25,091 nt of DNA from DASRIA01 sp035650255 (GTDB lineage: Bacteria; Actinomycetota; Thermoleophilia; Solirubrobacterales; JBBDJG01). The translations under genes were made by a program, and so were the position numbers. Positions 6,952 through 14,710 of this stretch are shown one piece after another. Location: the NCBI GenBank assembly GCA_035650255.1, contig DASRIA010000040.1, forward strand, positions 1-25,091, in the 5' to 3' direction. Every line of letters begins with the position of its first letter. The stretch's first letter is position 1. The notes beneath the pieces were generated by a model. The model made no database searches, was not told the origin of the DNA, and saw only the letters and a list, made by a program, of their open reading frames with translations.

Positions 6952-8268
6952 TTGGCCGCGCTCCTCCTAGTCCTGCTCATCATCCTGATCCTGTTGAACG
7001 GGTTCTTCGTGGCCGCGGAGTTCGCGCTCGTGCGCGCGCGGCGGACCCGCATGGAGGAAGCCGCCAACGACGGCTCGCGCACCGCCAAGCTCGCCCTCGA
7101 CCAGATGGACCACCTGAGCGAGTACCTGTCCGCGGCGCAGGTCGGCATCACGATGACCTCCATCGGCCTCGGCTTCCTCGGCGAACCGGCGGTCGCCTCG
7201 CTGCTCGAGCCGGTGTTCGGAGGCGTCATGAGTCACGGTCTCGCGGTGGCGATCTCGGTCGGGTTGGCCTACCTGCTGGTGACCTCAGCACACGTGATCA
7301 TCGGGGAGCAGGCGCCGAAGATGACCGCGATCACGCACGCCGAGACCATCGCGCGCTGGTGCGCCCGTCCGCTGAACTGGTTCCGCGTTGGCCTGCACCC
7401 GATCATCTGGGCGCTGAACGCGGCCTCCAATTTCGTCATCAGGCGCATCCTGCGCATCGACGTCGAAAGCGACAGCGAAGCGGCGACCGCAGAGGAGCTG
7501 CGCGTGATGATCGGCCGCGGCGAGCGCTACGGCGAGCTCGACCCGAACGAGGCCGACATGCTCGAAGGCGTGTTCCACCTGCACGAGCAGGAAGCCCGCC
7601 AGGTGATGACGCCGACGCCGGCGCTCGTGACGGTCAACAGCGACGACACCGTCGAGGTGGGGCTGCGGCGCTGCATCACGTCGGGGCACACCCGCCTGGT
7701 GGTGATCGAGGACGACAACCCCGATCGCGTCCGGGGGGTCGTGCACTCCAACCGGCTTGCCCAGTCACTGATGGGCGAGGGGCCCGACGCGCCGCTCGCA
7801 CCGCTGGTGCGGGAGCCGCTGATCATGCCCGAGACCAAGCCGCTCGACGACTTGCTCGCGGACATGCAGCGGCAGCGCACGTCGCTGGCCGTGATCGTCG
7901 ACGAATTCGGCCGCACGGCCGGGATCGTCACGATCGAGGACATCATCGAAGAGGTCGTGGGCGAGATCGTCGACGAGACCGATCCGATGCTGTCGTCGAT
8001 CCGGCGGCTGGTGAACGGCGACTGGTTCGTGCGCGGCCACGTGTCGCTCGGCGATCTCGAGGACGCGGGCATCCGGCTCCCGGTGGACACCGACGCCTAT
8101 ACCTCCGTGGGGGGTTACGTGTTCGGGCAGCTGGGACGGCTGCCCAAGCGCGGCGACCAGATCAGCGCCAACGGCTACCAGATCCGCGTGGAGTCGGTGC
8201 GGGAGAACCGCGTGGAGGCCGTCCGCATCCATCCGACCGCTCCCGCTCCCAGCGCCGAGCGCCAGTAG
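6952..8268 (+). CDS. CNNM/CorC-type membrane protein with CBS pair (hemolysin C family)
   Basis: A 438-residue membrane protein. It begins with a hydrophobic helix and the DUF21 signature LNGFFVAAEFALVRARRTR. Further helices run to about residue 165, with SAAQVGITMTSIGLGFLGEPAV and VIIGEQAPK. Two CBS motifs follow (about 217-275, RQVMTPTPALVTV; about 280-340, ending SLAVIVDEFGRTAGIVTIEDIIEEVVGEI). The CorC_HlyC domain is at about 350-428. The family is linked to Mg2+/Co2+ efflux or Na+-coupled Mg2+ transport, and its CBS pair commonly binds adenine nucleotides. The TTG start is forced, since the frame is closed by TGA 16 bases upstream and no ATG/GTG lies between; AGGA sits four bases before it. 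It stands alone in its own transcription unit. The old name hemolysin is not meant literally. Confidence 0.93.
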   Translation: MAALLLVLLIILILLNGFFVAAEFALVRARRTRMEEAANDGSRTAKLALDQMDHLSEYLSAAQVGITMTSIGLGFLGEPAVASLLEPVFGGVMSHGLAVAISVGLAYLLVTSAHVIIGEQAPKMTAITHAETIARWCARPLNWFRVGLHPIIWALNAASNFVIRRILRIDVESDSEAATAEELRVMIGRGERYGELDPNEADMLEGVFHLHEQEARQVMTPTPALVTVNSDDTVEVGLRRCITSGHTRLVVIEDDNPDRVRGVVHSNRLAQSLMGEGPDAPLAPLVREPLIMPETKPLDDLLADMQRQRTSLAVIVDEFGRTAGIVTIEDIIEEVVGEIVDETDPMLSSIRRLVNGDWFVRGHVSLGDLEDAGIRLPVDTDAYTSVGGYVFGQLGRLPKRGDQISANGYQIRVESVRENRVEAVRIHPTAPAPSAERQ

Positions 8269-8357
8269 GCCCGCACGCGGCGGGAAGCGGGGTCTGTCCG
8301 CAGGCCTCTCTAGCTTGGCGGGCGTGTTGACGCCGACCCGGGGGGTGACTCAGGCCG

Positions 8358-8666
8358 ATGTGGTGCGCCCGCTTCACCGATAGCCAGTTGGAGACCCTCA
8401 AGGACCTGATCCGGATCCAGGGCGAGATCGGCTCCGAGCTGGAAGGCGCGCTCGAGGCCCTCGAACTGGCCCGGTGGGACGACCTGCCCGAGGCCCAGCT
8501 GCCCTGGCCGCACGTGATCGAGCAGGCCAACCTCCAGGGCATCAGCGAGGCGGACGTCGTCTGGGACATGTCCGGCCGCCGCAAGGAGGCGGCCGTCCCC
8601 CGCCCGCGCAAGTCGCGCAAGGCGCCGGGCCGCGCGCCGAAGCGCACCCGCAAGGCCGCCGGCTAG
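8358..8666 (+). CDS. Small protein of unknown function with a basic tail
   Basis: A 102-residue protein, not recognised. Residues 8-70 look helical and acidic (LETLKDLIRIQGEIGSELEGALEALELARWDDLPEAQ). The last 30 residues are strongly basic and Pro/Ala-rich (PRPRKSRKAPGRAPKRTRKA), the kind of tail seen on nucleic-acid-binding proteins in actinobacteria. An in-frame TGA at 8346-8348 excludes earlier starts, leaving ATG 8358; only a G-run some distance upstream could serve as a ribosome site. Codon use matches its neighbours and a hairpin follows the stop, which supports a real gene. DNA or RNA binding is inference. Confidence 0.65.
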   Translation: MWCARFTDSQLETLKDLIRIQGEIGSELEGALEALELARWDDLPEAQLPWPHVIEQANLQGISEADVVWDMSGRRKEAAVPRPRKSRKAPGRAPKRTRKAAG

Positions 8667-8669
8667 CCC

Positions 8670-8687
8670 GACCGCCGTTCTGCGGTC
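8670..8687. terminator. Hairpin between convergent genes
   Basis: GACCGC and GCGGTC pair around the loop CGTTCT in the 19-base gap between the basic-tail gene and the GNAT gene, reaching into the latter's stop. It lacks a T-tract. A bidirectional terminator is likely from position. Confidence 0.5.
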
Positions 8688-9114
8688 AGAGGTTGCGGAC
8701 GAAACGCTCGACGGCGCGATCGTGCTCGTAGCCCGCGGCTTTCCACATGGCCGCCGCGCCGAGCTCCTCCGTGGCGACGAGCGCCGTCACGCGCCGCGCG
8801 CCGTGGTCGCGCAGCTGCGCCTCCGCGGCCCTGACGAGCTGCAGCCCGATGCCGAGGCGGCGGCACTCACGGCGAACGGCGAGGCGATAGATGTTGCCGC
8901 GCCAGCCGTCCCATGCCGCGACCACCGTGCCCACGACCTTCCCGTCGAGCTCGGCCACGAGCAGCGAGTCCGGAGCATGGGCGATCAGGGCCTCCAGCGC
9001 CTCGGGCGTGTCCGGGACGGCGGCCGCGGTGCTGCGGGCGTCCTCCCAGAGGTCCAGCACCTGCTGGATGTCGGCGCTGAGGGCGGGGCGGAGGGTGGTG
9101 GTGGCAGCGGTCAT
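8686..9114 (-). CDS. GNAT-family N-acetyltransferase
   Basis: A 142-residue single-domain acyltransferase that would use acetyl-CoA to acetylate an amine. The family motif A is visible as NIYRLAVRRECRRLGIGLQLVRAAE (74-98), with the acetyl-CoA pyrophosphate loop RRLGIG. The C-terminal strand-helix AAAMWKAAGYEHDRAVERFVRNL is typical of RimI-like members. The ATG overlaps the stop of the upstream hydroxyacyl-CoA dehydrogenase gene (ATGA), so the two are translationally coupled and share the promoter at about 9979-9984. The substrate cannot be told from sequence; the link to acyl-CoA genes may be only operonic. Confidence 0.9.
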   Translation of the reverse strand: MTAATTTLRPALSADIQQVLDLWEDARSTAAAVPDTPEALEALIAHAPDSLLVAELDGKVVGTVVAAWDGWRGNIYRLAVRRECRRLGIGLQLVRAAEAQLRDHGARRVTALVATEELGAAAMWKAAGYEHDRAVERFVRNL

Positions 9115-9965
9115 TCCGGTTCTTTTCGGTAGTCGTAGAAGCCGGCGCCCGACTTGCGGCCCAGGCGGCCCTCGGCGACGAGCTGCTTGACTCGCCCGGG
9201 AGGCCGGTGCGCCGGGTCCGAGGTGTCAGCGTAGAGCGCCTCGCCGATTGCCTCGGCGACGTCGATCCCGACCAGGTCGAGGAGCTGCAGCGGCCCCATC
9301 GGATGGGAGGCGCCCAGCTTCATGCAGGCGTCCACGGCCTCCGGCTCCATCGCGGTGCGCTCGAGCAACCGCACAGCGTCGAACAGGTAGGGGAACAGCA
9401 GGCGGTTGACCACGAAGCCCGGCTCGTCCGGCACCTCGACGGGGATCTTGCCGATCGCCTCGCAGAATGCCGCCGCCCGCCCCCGCACCGCGCCGTCGGC
9501 CTCGTCCGGAAAGCACAGCTCGACCAGCTTCATCTTCGCCACCGGGTTGAACACGTGCAGGCCGAAGAAGCGCGCTGCGTCGCCACTCGCGACTGCCAGC
9601 GCTTCGATGCTGAGCGAGGATGTGGTGCTCGCCAGCAGCGTCTGGTCGGTCAGCTGCTCCCGCAGGGCCGGGAGGAGGTCGCGCTTCAGCTCCGGCTCCT
9701 CCGCCACCGCCTCCACCACCAGCGTGGCCGCCGCGAGGGCTTCGCGGTCGGTCGTGACGGTCAGCTTCTGTCCGTGCCGGTGGCTGAGGGCCTTACGCGC
9801 GCGCCGCACGGAGTCTTCGCTGCGGGCCAGCATCACGACGTCGCCGCCGTGCGCCATGACGCAGGAGGCAAGGCCGCATGCGATCGTCCCCGAGCCCGCG
9901 ATGCCCACCTGCTCGGGGAAGGTCTGAGAGGCCTCGTTGCGGTCGCCCGCCCCTGGTTGACTCAT
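9111..9965 (-). CDS. 3-hydroxyacyl-CoA dehydrogenase (3-hydroxybutyryl-CoA dehydrogenase type)
   Basis: A 284-residue NAD(P)-dependent enzyme that oxidises 3-hydroxyacyl-CoA to 3-ketoacyl-CoA in beta-oxidation, or runs in reverse. The Rossmann loop is GSGTIACG (24-31), a variant of the usual GAGTMGxG. VVEAVAEE holds the conserved Glu. GLHVFNPVAKMKLVEL holds catalytic His137, and FVVNRLLFPYL opens the C-terminal helical domain, which closes with GRLGRKSGAGFYDY. The length matches the single-function PaaH/Hbd type. The ATG at 9965 lies inside the 16-base palindrome, and a -10-like TATGTT is only about 14 bases upstream, so the leader may be very short. It is divergent from the thiolase, which would use its product. 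Confidence 0.93.
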   Translation of the reverse strand: MSQPGAGDRNEASQTFPEQVGIAGSGTIACGLASCVMAHGGDVVMLARSEDSVRRARKALSHRHGQKLTVTTDREALAAATLVVEAVAEEPELKRDLLPALREQLTDQTLLASTTSSLSIEALAVASGDAARFFGLHVFNPVAKMKLVELCFPDEADGAVRGRAAAFCEAIGKIPVEVPDEPGFVVNRLLFPYLFDAVRLLERTAMEPEAVDACMKLGASHPMGPLQLLDLVGIDVAEAIGEALYADTSDPAHRPPGRVKQLVAEGRLGRKSGAGFYDYRKEPE

Positions 9966-9972
9966 GAGTCAA
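9957..9972. promoter_or_regulatory. Palindromic operator, copy 1 (TTGACT-N4-AGTCAA)
   Basis: TTGACTCATGAGTCAA is a perfect 16-base palindrome in the divergent gap between the hydroxyacyl-CoA dehydrogenase and thiolase genes. It covers the start codon of the former and could supply the -35 hexamer of the latter. The same arms with a different spacer occur at 15988-16003. Size and symmetry fit a TetR-family dimer of the FadR type; the regulator is not in this window. Confidence 0.7.
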
Positions 9973-9984
9973 TGAAGTAACATA
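9957..9984 (+). promoter_or_regulatory. Likely promoter of the thiolase/acyl-CoA dehydrogenase operon
   Basis: TTGACT (9957-9962) as -35 and AACATA (9979-9984) as -10 are 16 bases apart. The -35 box is half of the palindrome, so a bound repressor would block the polymerase. Read on the other strand, the -10 gives TATGTT for the divergent gene. Confidence 0.45.
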
Positions 9985-10075
9985 GCCGCTGCAGGACGCA
10001 CCAAACTCTTCGCCGCGCCGAAGCTCCCCGGAAGGATGCCGGAAGCGGCCGGCACGACAAATCGGAGGCGCACCG

Positions 10076-11260
10076 ATGCAGAACGGGAGAGGCCGGGAAG
10101 TCGTAATCGTCGAGGCCGCACGAACCCCGATCGGGCGTGGTCACCCGGAGAAGGGCTACTACCGGAGCACTCACCCGAACCACCTGCTCGGTGAAGCTTT
10201 CAAGGCCGTGATCGAGCGCGCCGGCATCCCCGCCGGTGACGTGGAGGACGTGATCACCGGCTGCGTGCAGCAGATCGGCGAGCAGGGCTTCAACGTCGGG
10301 CGGAACGCCTGGCTGCAGGCCGGCCTTCCGATGGAGACGCCCGCGACGACCGTCGACCGCCAGTGCGGGTCCGCCCAGCAGGCGGTCAACTTCGGCGCCG
10401 CGCTCGTCGCCTCCGGCGTGCACGACGTCGTGATCGGCGGCGGCGTCGAGCACATGGGGCACATTCCCATGGGCGTCACCTTCAACTTCGTGGACCAGGT
10501 CGGCTCGCCGTGGCCGGAGGAGCTGATGGCCCGTTACAACCTCGTGCCGCAGGGCATCTCCGCCGAGATGATCGCGGACAAGTGGGAGATCCCCCGGTCC
10601 GAGCTCGACGAGCTCGGGCTGCGCTCGCACCAGAACGCCGCGCGCGCCACCGAAGAGGGCCGCTTCGAGCGCGAGACCATCCCGATGACGGTGAAGATGA
10701 ACGGCTCCGAGGAGACCGTGGTGGCCGACCAGGGCATCCGGCCGGACACGAGCCTCGAGAAGCTTTCCCAGCTCAAGCCCGCCTTCAAGGAGGACGGGAA
10801 GGTCACGGCCGGCAACTCGAGCCAGATCTCCGACGGCGCCGCCGCGGTGCTGCTGATGACGCGCGAGAAGGCCGACGAATACGGCCTCAAGCCGCGCGCC
10901 CGGATCATGGACCAGACCACGGTCGGGGTCGACCCGGTGATCATGCTGACCGGCCCGATCCCGGCGACGCACAAGCTGCTCGAGCGCAACAAGATGAAGA
11001 TGGACGACATCGACCTGATCGAGATCAACGAGGCGTTCGCGTCCGTGGTCGCCGCCTGGCGCCGCGAGCTCGAGCCCGACATGGACCGGGTCAACGTCAA
11101 CGGCGGCGCGATCGCGCTCGGCCACCCGCTCGGCTCGACCGGCGCGCGGCTGATCACGACCCTGCTGCACGAGCTCGAGCGGACCGACAAGGAGGTCGGC
11201 CTCGTGACGATGTGCTGCGGCGGAGGCCTCGGCACCGGCACGCTGATCCAGCGCGTCTAG
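10076..11260 (+). CDS. Acetyl-CoA acetyltransferase / 3-ketoacyl-CoA thiolase (FadA5-like)
   Basis: A 394-residue thiolase that cleaves 3-ketoacyl-CoA with CoA, or condenses acyl-CoAs. It has the nucleophile Cys97 in TVDRQCGSAQQAV, His350 in GGAIALGHPLGSTGAR, the second active-site Cys380 in MCCGGGLGTG, and the family segments EAARTPIGRG, GGGVEHMG, NSSQISDGAAAVLLM and EINEAFAS. The residues around Cys97 and the early HPEKGYYRSTHPNHLLGE insertion resemble the actinobacterial FadA5/FadA6 group. That group works on steroid side chains and rings, but residue reading alone cannot fix the substrate. A GGAGG site sits seven bases before ATG 10076. It leads an operon with the two dehydrogenases downstream (gaps 42 and 16 bases). 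Confidence 0.93.
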   Translation: MQNGRGREVVIVEAARTPIGRGHPEKGYYRSTHPNHLLGEAFKAVIERAGIPAGDVEDVITGCVQQIGEQGFNVGRNAWLQAGLPMETPATTVDRQCGSAQQAVNFGAALVASGVHDVVIGGGVEHMGHIPMGVTFNFVDQVGSPWPEELMARYNLVPQGISAEMIADKWEIPRSELDELGLRSHQNAARATEEGRFERETIPMTVKMNGSEETVVADQGIRPDTSLEKLSQLKPAFKEDGKVTAGNSSQISDGAAAVLLMTREKADEYGLKPRARIMDQTTVGVDPVIMLTGPIPATHKLLERNKMKMDDIDLIEINEAFASVVAAWRRELEPDMDRVNVNGGAIALGHPLGSTGARLITTLLHELERTDKEVGLVTMCCGGGLGTGTLIQRV

Positions 11261-11302
11261 ACCAACCACGAACGGCAGCGAACTGAACGGAGGGAGGCGC
11301 TA

Positions 11303-12475
11303 ATGGACCTGACACTGAGTCCCAGCGAGGAGGCCTTCCGCGACGAAGTCCGCTCGTGGCTGGAGGACAACCACCCGGGCGAGATCCCGAAGGACGACGA
11401 CGAGGCGTTCGAGTTCGCGCGGCGCTGGCAGCGCAAGCTGCACGAGGGCGGCTGGGCCGGCGTCTCCTGGCCGGAGGAGTACGGCGGCCGCGGCGCGACG
11501 CTGATCGAGCAGGCCATCTTCTACGAGGAGATGGTGCGGGCCAAGGCGCCGCGCGTTGCCAACGTGCTCGGCCTCGTGATGGGTGGGCCCGTGGTCATCA
11601 CCCACGGCACGGACGAGCAGAAGAAGCGCTACCTCGAGCCGATCCTCTCCGCGGAGGAGATCTGGTGCCAGGGCTTCTCCGAGCCCGAGGCCGGCTCCGA
11701 CCTCGCGTCGCTCAAGACACGCGCGGTGAAGCGCAACGGCGGCTGGGTCGTCTCAGGCCAGAAGGTGTGGACGACGCTCGCGCACGAGGCGAAGTGGTGC
11801 ATGCTCGTGGCGCGCACCGACCCGGACGCGCCGAAGCACCAGGGGCTCACGTACTTCCTGATGGACATGGAGCAGGACGGCGTCGAGGTGAAGCCGCTCG
11901 TGCAGATCACCGGCGAGGCGGAGTTCAACGAGATCTTCATGGACGAGGCCTACATCCCCGACGAGAACATCGTCGGCGGCGTCGGCAACGGCTGGAGCGT
12001 CGCGATCACGACGCTCATGAACGAGCGCGCCGGGCTCGCGTTCGCGGCGCAGGCCGCGCTCGAGCTGGCGATGAGCCGGGCGATCGAGCTTGCGAACGAG
12101 ACGTCCCGCAACGGGACCTCGGCCGCCGCGGACCCGGTCGTGCGCGACCGGCTCGCGCAGCTCTTCATCGAGTCGGAGATCTTCCGTGTCACGAACCTCC
12201 GGGGACTGACGAAGATCATGAAAGCCGGCGTGCCGGGCCCCGAGGGGTCGCTCGGCAAGTGGCACTGGGCCGAGATCAACCAGCACCTGATGGAGCTCGC
12301 AATGGAGATCGAAGGGCCCTACTTCCAGTTCGCCGACGAGTCCGAGCACTCGCTCGGAGGCGACTGGCAGTACCAGTACCTGCGCACCCGCGCGAACTCG
12401 ATCGAGGGTGGCACCACCGACATCCTGAGAAACATCGTGGCGGAGCGGGTCCTGGGCCTGCCCAAGTTGCGGTAA
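11303..12475 (+). CDS. Acyl-CoA dehydrogenase, likely catalytic subunit of an unlike pair
   Basis: A 390-residue FAD enzyme that introduces the alpha-beta double bond in acyl-CoA. Visible are the N-terminal helical domain, the FAD/substrate segment WCQGFSEPEAGSDLASLKTRA (121-141), WVVSGQKVWTT (148-158), and the C-terminal IEGGTTDILRNIVAERVLGLP (367-387). The position that holds the catalytic Glu in MCAD-type enzymes (just before GT) is Gly here. Glu241 in LMNERAGLA sits where isovaleryl-type and FadE26-type enzymes keep their base, and is the candidate. The downstream gene encodes a shorter, divergent partner, so an alpha2beta2 complex is likely. A strong GGAGGGAGG site precedes the ATG. Confidence 0.92.
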   Translation: MDLTLSPSEEAFRDEVRSWLEDNHPGEIPKDDDEAFEFARRWQRKLHEGGWAGVSWPEEYGGRGATLIEQAIFYEEMVRAKAPRVANVLGLVMGGPVVITHGTDEQKKRYLEPILSAEEIWCQGFSEPEAGSDLASLKTRAVKRNGGWVVSGQKVWTTLAHEAKWCMLVARTDPDAPKHQGLTYFLMDMEQDGVEVKPLVQITGEAEFNEIFMDEAYIPDENIVGGVGNGWSVAITTLMNERAGLAFAAQAALELAMSRAIELANETSRNGTSAAADPVVRDRLAQLFIESEIFRVTNLRGLTKIMKAGVPGPEGSLGKWHWAEINQHLMELAMEIEGPYFQFADESEHSLGGDWQYQYLRTRANSIEGGTTDILRNIVAERVLGLPKLR

Positions 12476-12491
12476 GGGGAGGGGACCAGAC

Positions 12492-13637
12492 GTGAACTTC
12501 GATCTCACCGACGAACAACAGATGCTGCAGGCCGCGGCGCGCGAGTTCCTCGCGGCGCGGCTCAAGTCCGAGCGCATCAGGGAGCTGGCCGAGTCCGACG
12601 ACGCATTCGACCACGGCCTGTGGCGCGAGATGAGCGACCTCAACTGGCCCGGCCTGATGGTGTCGGAGAAATACGGCGGACAGGAGCTCGGCCCGATCGA
12701 GCTGGCGGTCCTGATGGAGCAGCTCGGCTACGCGCTCACGCCGGGCCCGATCTTCTCCACGATCTTCGCCGGCATCGCGCTCGAGGTGGCCGCCACCGAC
12801 GAGCAGAAGGAACGCTACCTCGCTCCCCTTGCGGTGGGAGAGAAACGCGGCACGCTTGCGCTCTGGGATGCGGGCGCGGGGTGGTCGCCGAGCGACATCA
12901 CCCTCGAGCCCGAGTCGGCCGGCGGAGGCTACGTGCTGAACGGCGAGAAGCTCTTCGTGTTCGATGCCGCCACCGCGGACTTCTTCGTGGTCGGCGCGAC
13001 CGGCGACCGGCGGTTCATCGTCGACCGGGACGCCGCGGGCGTGTCCGTGACCCCCACGGAGACCATCGACGCGACACGCAAGCAGTACGCGGTCAGGCTC
13101 GACGGCGTGAAGGTCGGCGAGGACGCCGCCTTCGGGGGCGACGGGGCGATGGCGCCCGGGCGCGTGCGCGCGTTCACGGCGGTCGCCGCCGAGCTCACGG
13201 GCGTCGCGCAGCGGGCGATGGAGATGGCCGTCGAGTACGCGAAGGAGCGCAAGCAGTTCGGCCGCCCGATCGGCTCCTACCAGGCCGTGTCGCATCGCTG
13301 CGCGCAGATGCTGCTGGAGACCGAGGCCGCGCGCTCGGCCGTGTACTACGCGGCTTGGGCGAGCGACAACGAGCCGGAGACGGCGCCGCTGGCGGCCTCG
13401 ATGGCGAAGGCGTACGCGTCGGACGCGGGCGTGCGTGTCACGAACGCGTCGCTCCAGGTGCACGGCGGCATCGGCTTCACGTGGGAGCACGACCTCCACC
13501 TGTACTTGAAGCGCGCGACCTCCGATGCGTCCATGTTCGGCGATGCCCGCTGGCACCGCGAGCAGGTGGCACAGATGGTCGTCGACAGGCCCGGCGTGAC
13601 CGCCGCGGAGCCGGCGGCCGTCGCGGCTGCCAAGTAG
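12492..13637 (+). CDS. Acyl-CoA dehydrogenase-like partner subunit
   Basis: A 381-residue acyl-CoA dehydrogenase homologue. It has the usual start (FDLTDEQQMLQAAAREFL), YVLNGEKLFV, the FAD-contacting ERKQFGRPIGSYQAVSHR (252-269) and VHGGIGFTWEHDLHLYLKRA (323-342). It lacks the C-terminal EGT or GGT segment: after LYLKRATSDASMFGD (337-351) the chain ends in an Ala-rich tail. The middle substrate segment is also degenerate (LWDAGAGWSPSDI in place of SEPxAGSD). This is the pattern of the subunit without catalytic base in mycobacterial two-gene dehydrogenases such as FadE26-FadE27 and FadE28-FadE29. The GTG start, 16 bases after its partner's stop, has a GGGGAGGGG site. The role as non-catalytic partner is inference. 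Confidence 0.9.
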   Translation: MNFDLTDEQQMLQAAAREFLAARLKSERIRELAESDDAFDHGLWREMSDLNWPGLMVSEKYGGQELGPIELAVLMEQLGYALTPGPIFSTIFAGIALEVAATDEQKERYLAPLAVGEKRGTLALWDAGAGWSPSDITLEPESAGGGYVLNGEKLFVFDAATADFFVVGATGDRRFIVDRDAAGVSVTPTETIDATRKQYAVRLDGVKVGEDAAFGGDGAMAPGRVRAFTAVAAELTGVAQRAMEMAVEYAKERKQFGRPIGSYQAVSHRCAQMLLETEAARSAVYYAAWASDNEPETAPLAASMAKAYASDAGVRVTNASLQVHGGIGFTWEHDLHLYLKRATSDASMFGDARWHREQVAQMVVDRPGVTAAEPAAVAAAK

Positions 13638-13643
13638 CGCGAG

Positions 13644-14411
13644 TCAGGCCGGCCGCGGCGCGAGCCGCCCGCCGACGAACTGCGTCAGGCCGGAGAGGCG
13701 CTGGCGGATGTCGGAGAACCCGCGCTCGCGCAGCGCGTCGACGAGCTCCGACTGGCCGAACATGCGAATGCCCGCCGGCGCCGCGATGGCGGTCTCGAGC
13801 GCGCGGAGCGGCCGGGTGCGCCCGTGGCTGGACGTGAAGAGCGCGATGCGGCCGCCGGGGGCGAGCACGCGCCGCATCTCGTCCAGCGCGCGGTAGGGGT
13901 CGGGAAACAGGTTGAGTGCCGCAAAGCAGCACACGGCGTCGAAGGACGCCTCGCGGAACGGCAGCGCGGCGGCGTCCGCGAATGCGAAACAGAGGTTGTC
14001 GAGGCCCGCGTCTGCCGTCTCGCGCACTGCGCGCGCGAGCATCGGGCGCGACGCGTCGGCGCCGACCACGAGCCCGCTGTTCCCGACTGCGCGCGCGAAG
14101 TCGCGGGAGAAGTTGCCGGGGCCGCAGGCCACGTCGAGCACCCCGTCGCCGGGGCCGAGGCCCATCAGCAGCCGCGCGATGCGCTTCTCGTCTGCCATCC
14201 CCGGGCCGCCCACGCCCTTCGCGATCCGGCCCAGGGCCGGCCGCCACCAGCGTTCGTAGACCTGCGAGACCGGGCCGGCCTGCATCAGGGCGCCGACCAG
14301 TCCCGGCTGCTCGAGGTCGTGTCCCAGCGCATCCAGGTAGCCGTCGCGCATCGGGACGTCCCGCAGCTCGGGGCGCAGCAGCGGCCGCACCCGTTCGCAG
14401 CTCGCGCTCAC
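13644..14411 (-). CDS. SAM-dependent class I methyltransferase
   Basis: A 255-residue protein. Motif I is VLDVACGPGNFSR (91-103), followed by VVGADASRPMLARA and, around 140-180, FAFADAAALPFREASFDAVCCFAALNLFPDPYRALDEMRRVLAPGGRIALF, the Methyltransf_11 pattern. An N-terminal extension of about 85 residues precedes the Rossmann domain, with a segment (VSQVYERWWRPALGRIAKG) common in actinobacterial small-molecule or quinone-type methyltransferases. The GTG start overlaps the stop of the 94-aa gene (GTGA). It is the last gene of a three-gene minus-strand unit and converges on the dehydrogenase pair with six bases between stops. The acceptor is unknown. Confidence 0.9.
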   Translation of the reverse strand: MSASCERVRPLLRPELRDVPMRDGYLDALGHDLEQPGLVGALMQAGPVSQVYERWWRPALGRIAKGVGGPGMADEKRIARLLMGLGPGDGVLDVACGPGNFSRDFARAVGNSGLVVGADASRPMLARAVRETADAGLDNLCFAFADAAALPFREASFDAVCCFAALNLFPDPYRALDEMRRVLAPGGRIALFTSSHGRTRPLRALETAIAAPAGIRMFGQSELVDALRERGFSDIRQRLSGLTQFVGGRLAPRPA

Positions 14412-14692
14412 CCGGAGTCAGGCCCGAGCCGGAGGCTCGGCAGCGGCTGCTCGTGCTCCTGCACGTGGCCCTCGGCCTGGCCCTCGCGGGCAATGCGCTC
14501 GAGCCGCGCGATCGCGCGCTCGCCCTCGACCCGCGCGGGGTCGCCCGGCGGCAGGCCGGAGATCAAGCGCGCTACCCGGTCGCGGATCTGCAGCGCGAAG
14601 TGCGGCGTGGCGGGCCCCACCAGCTCGCGCACGTCATCGACGGTCACCCGGTGGTCAGGTGCGAGGCGGTCGGGGCGCTCGGATCCGCTCAT
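14408..14692 (-). CDS. 94-residue protein of unknown function
   Basis: Not recognised. The chain is charged and probably helical throughout (VTVDDVRELVGPATPHFALQIRDRVARLI, then RVEGERAIARLERIAREGQAEGH), with no membrane segment, signal or metal motif. Support for a real gene comes from context: it starts 18 bases after the lipoprotein gene and its stop overlaps the methyltransferase GTG. The ribosome site is weak (TTAGGCT). It may be a small partner or regulator of the methyltransferase; nothing in the sequence decides. Confidence 0.65.
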   Translation of the reverse strand: MSGSERPDRLAPDHRVTVDDVRELVGPATPHFALQIRDRVARLISGLPPGDPARVEGERAIARLERIAREGQAEGHVQEHEQPLPSLRLGPDSG

Positions 14693-14710
14693 GGCGACAC
14701 AGCCTAAGTC

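Noticed and set aside
8346..8353. TGACTCAG near the small basic protein gene as a third operator
   Set aside because: Only one half-site is present, and no AGTCAA arm follows at the right spacing.
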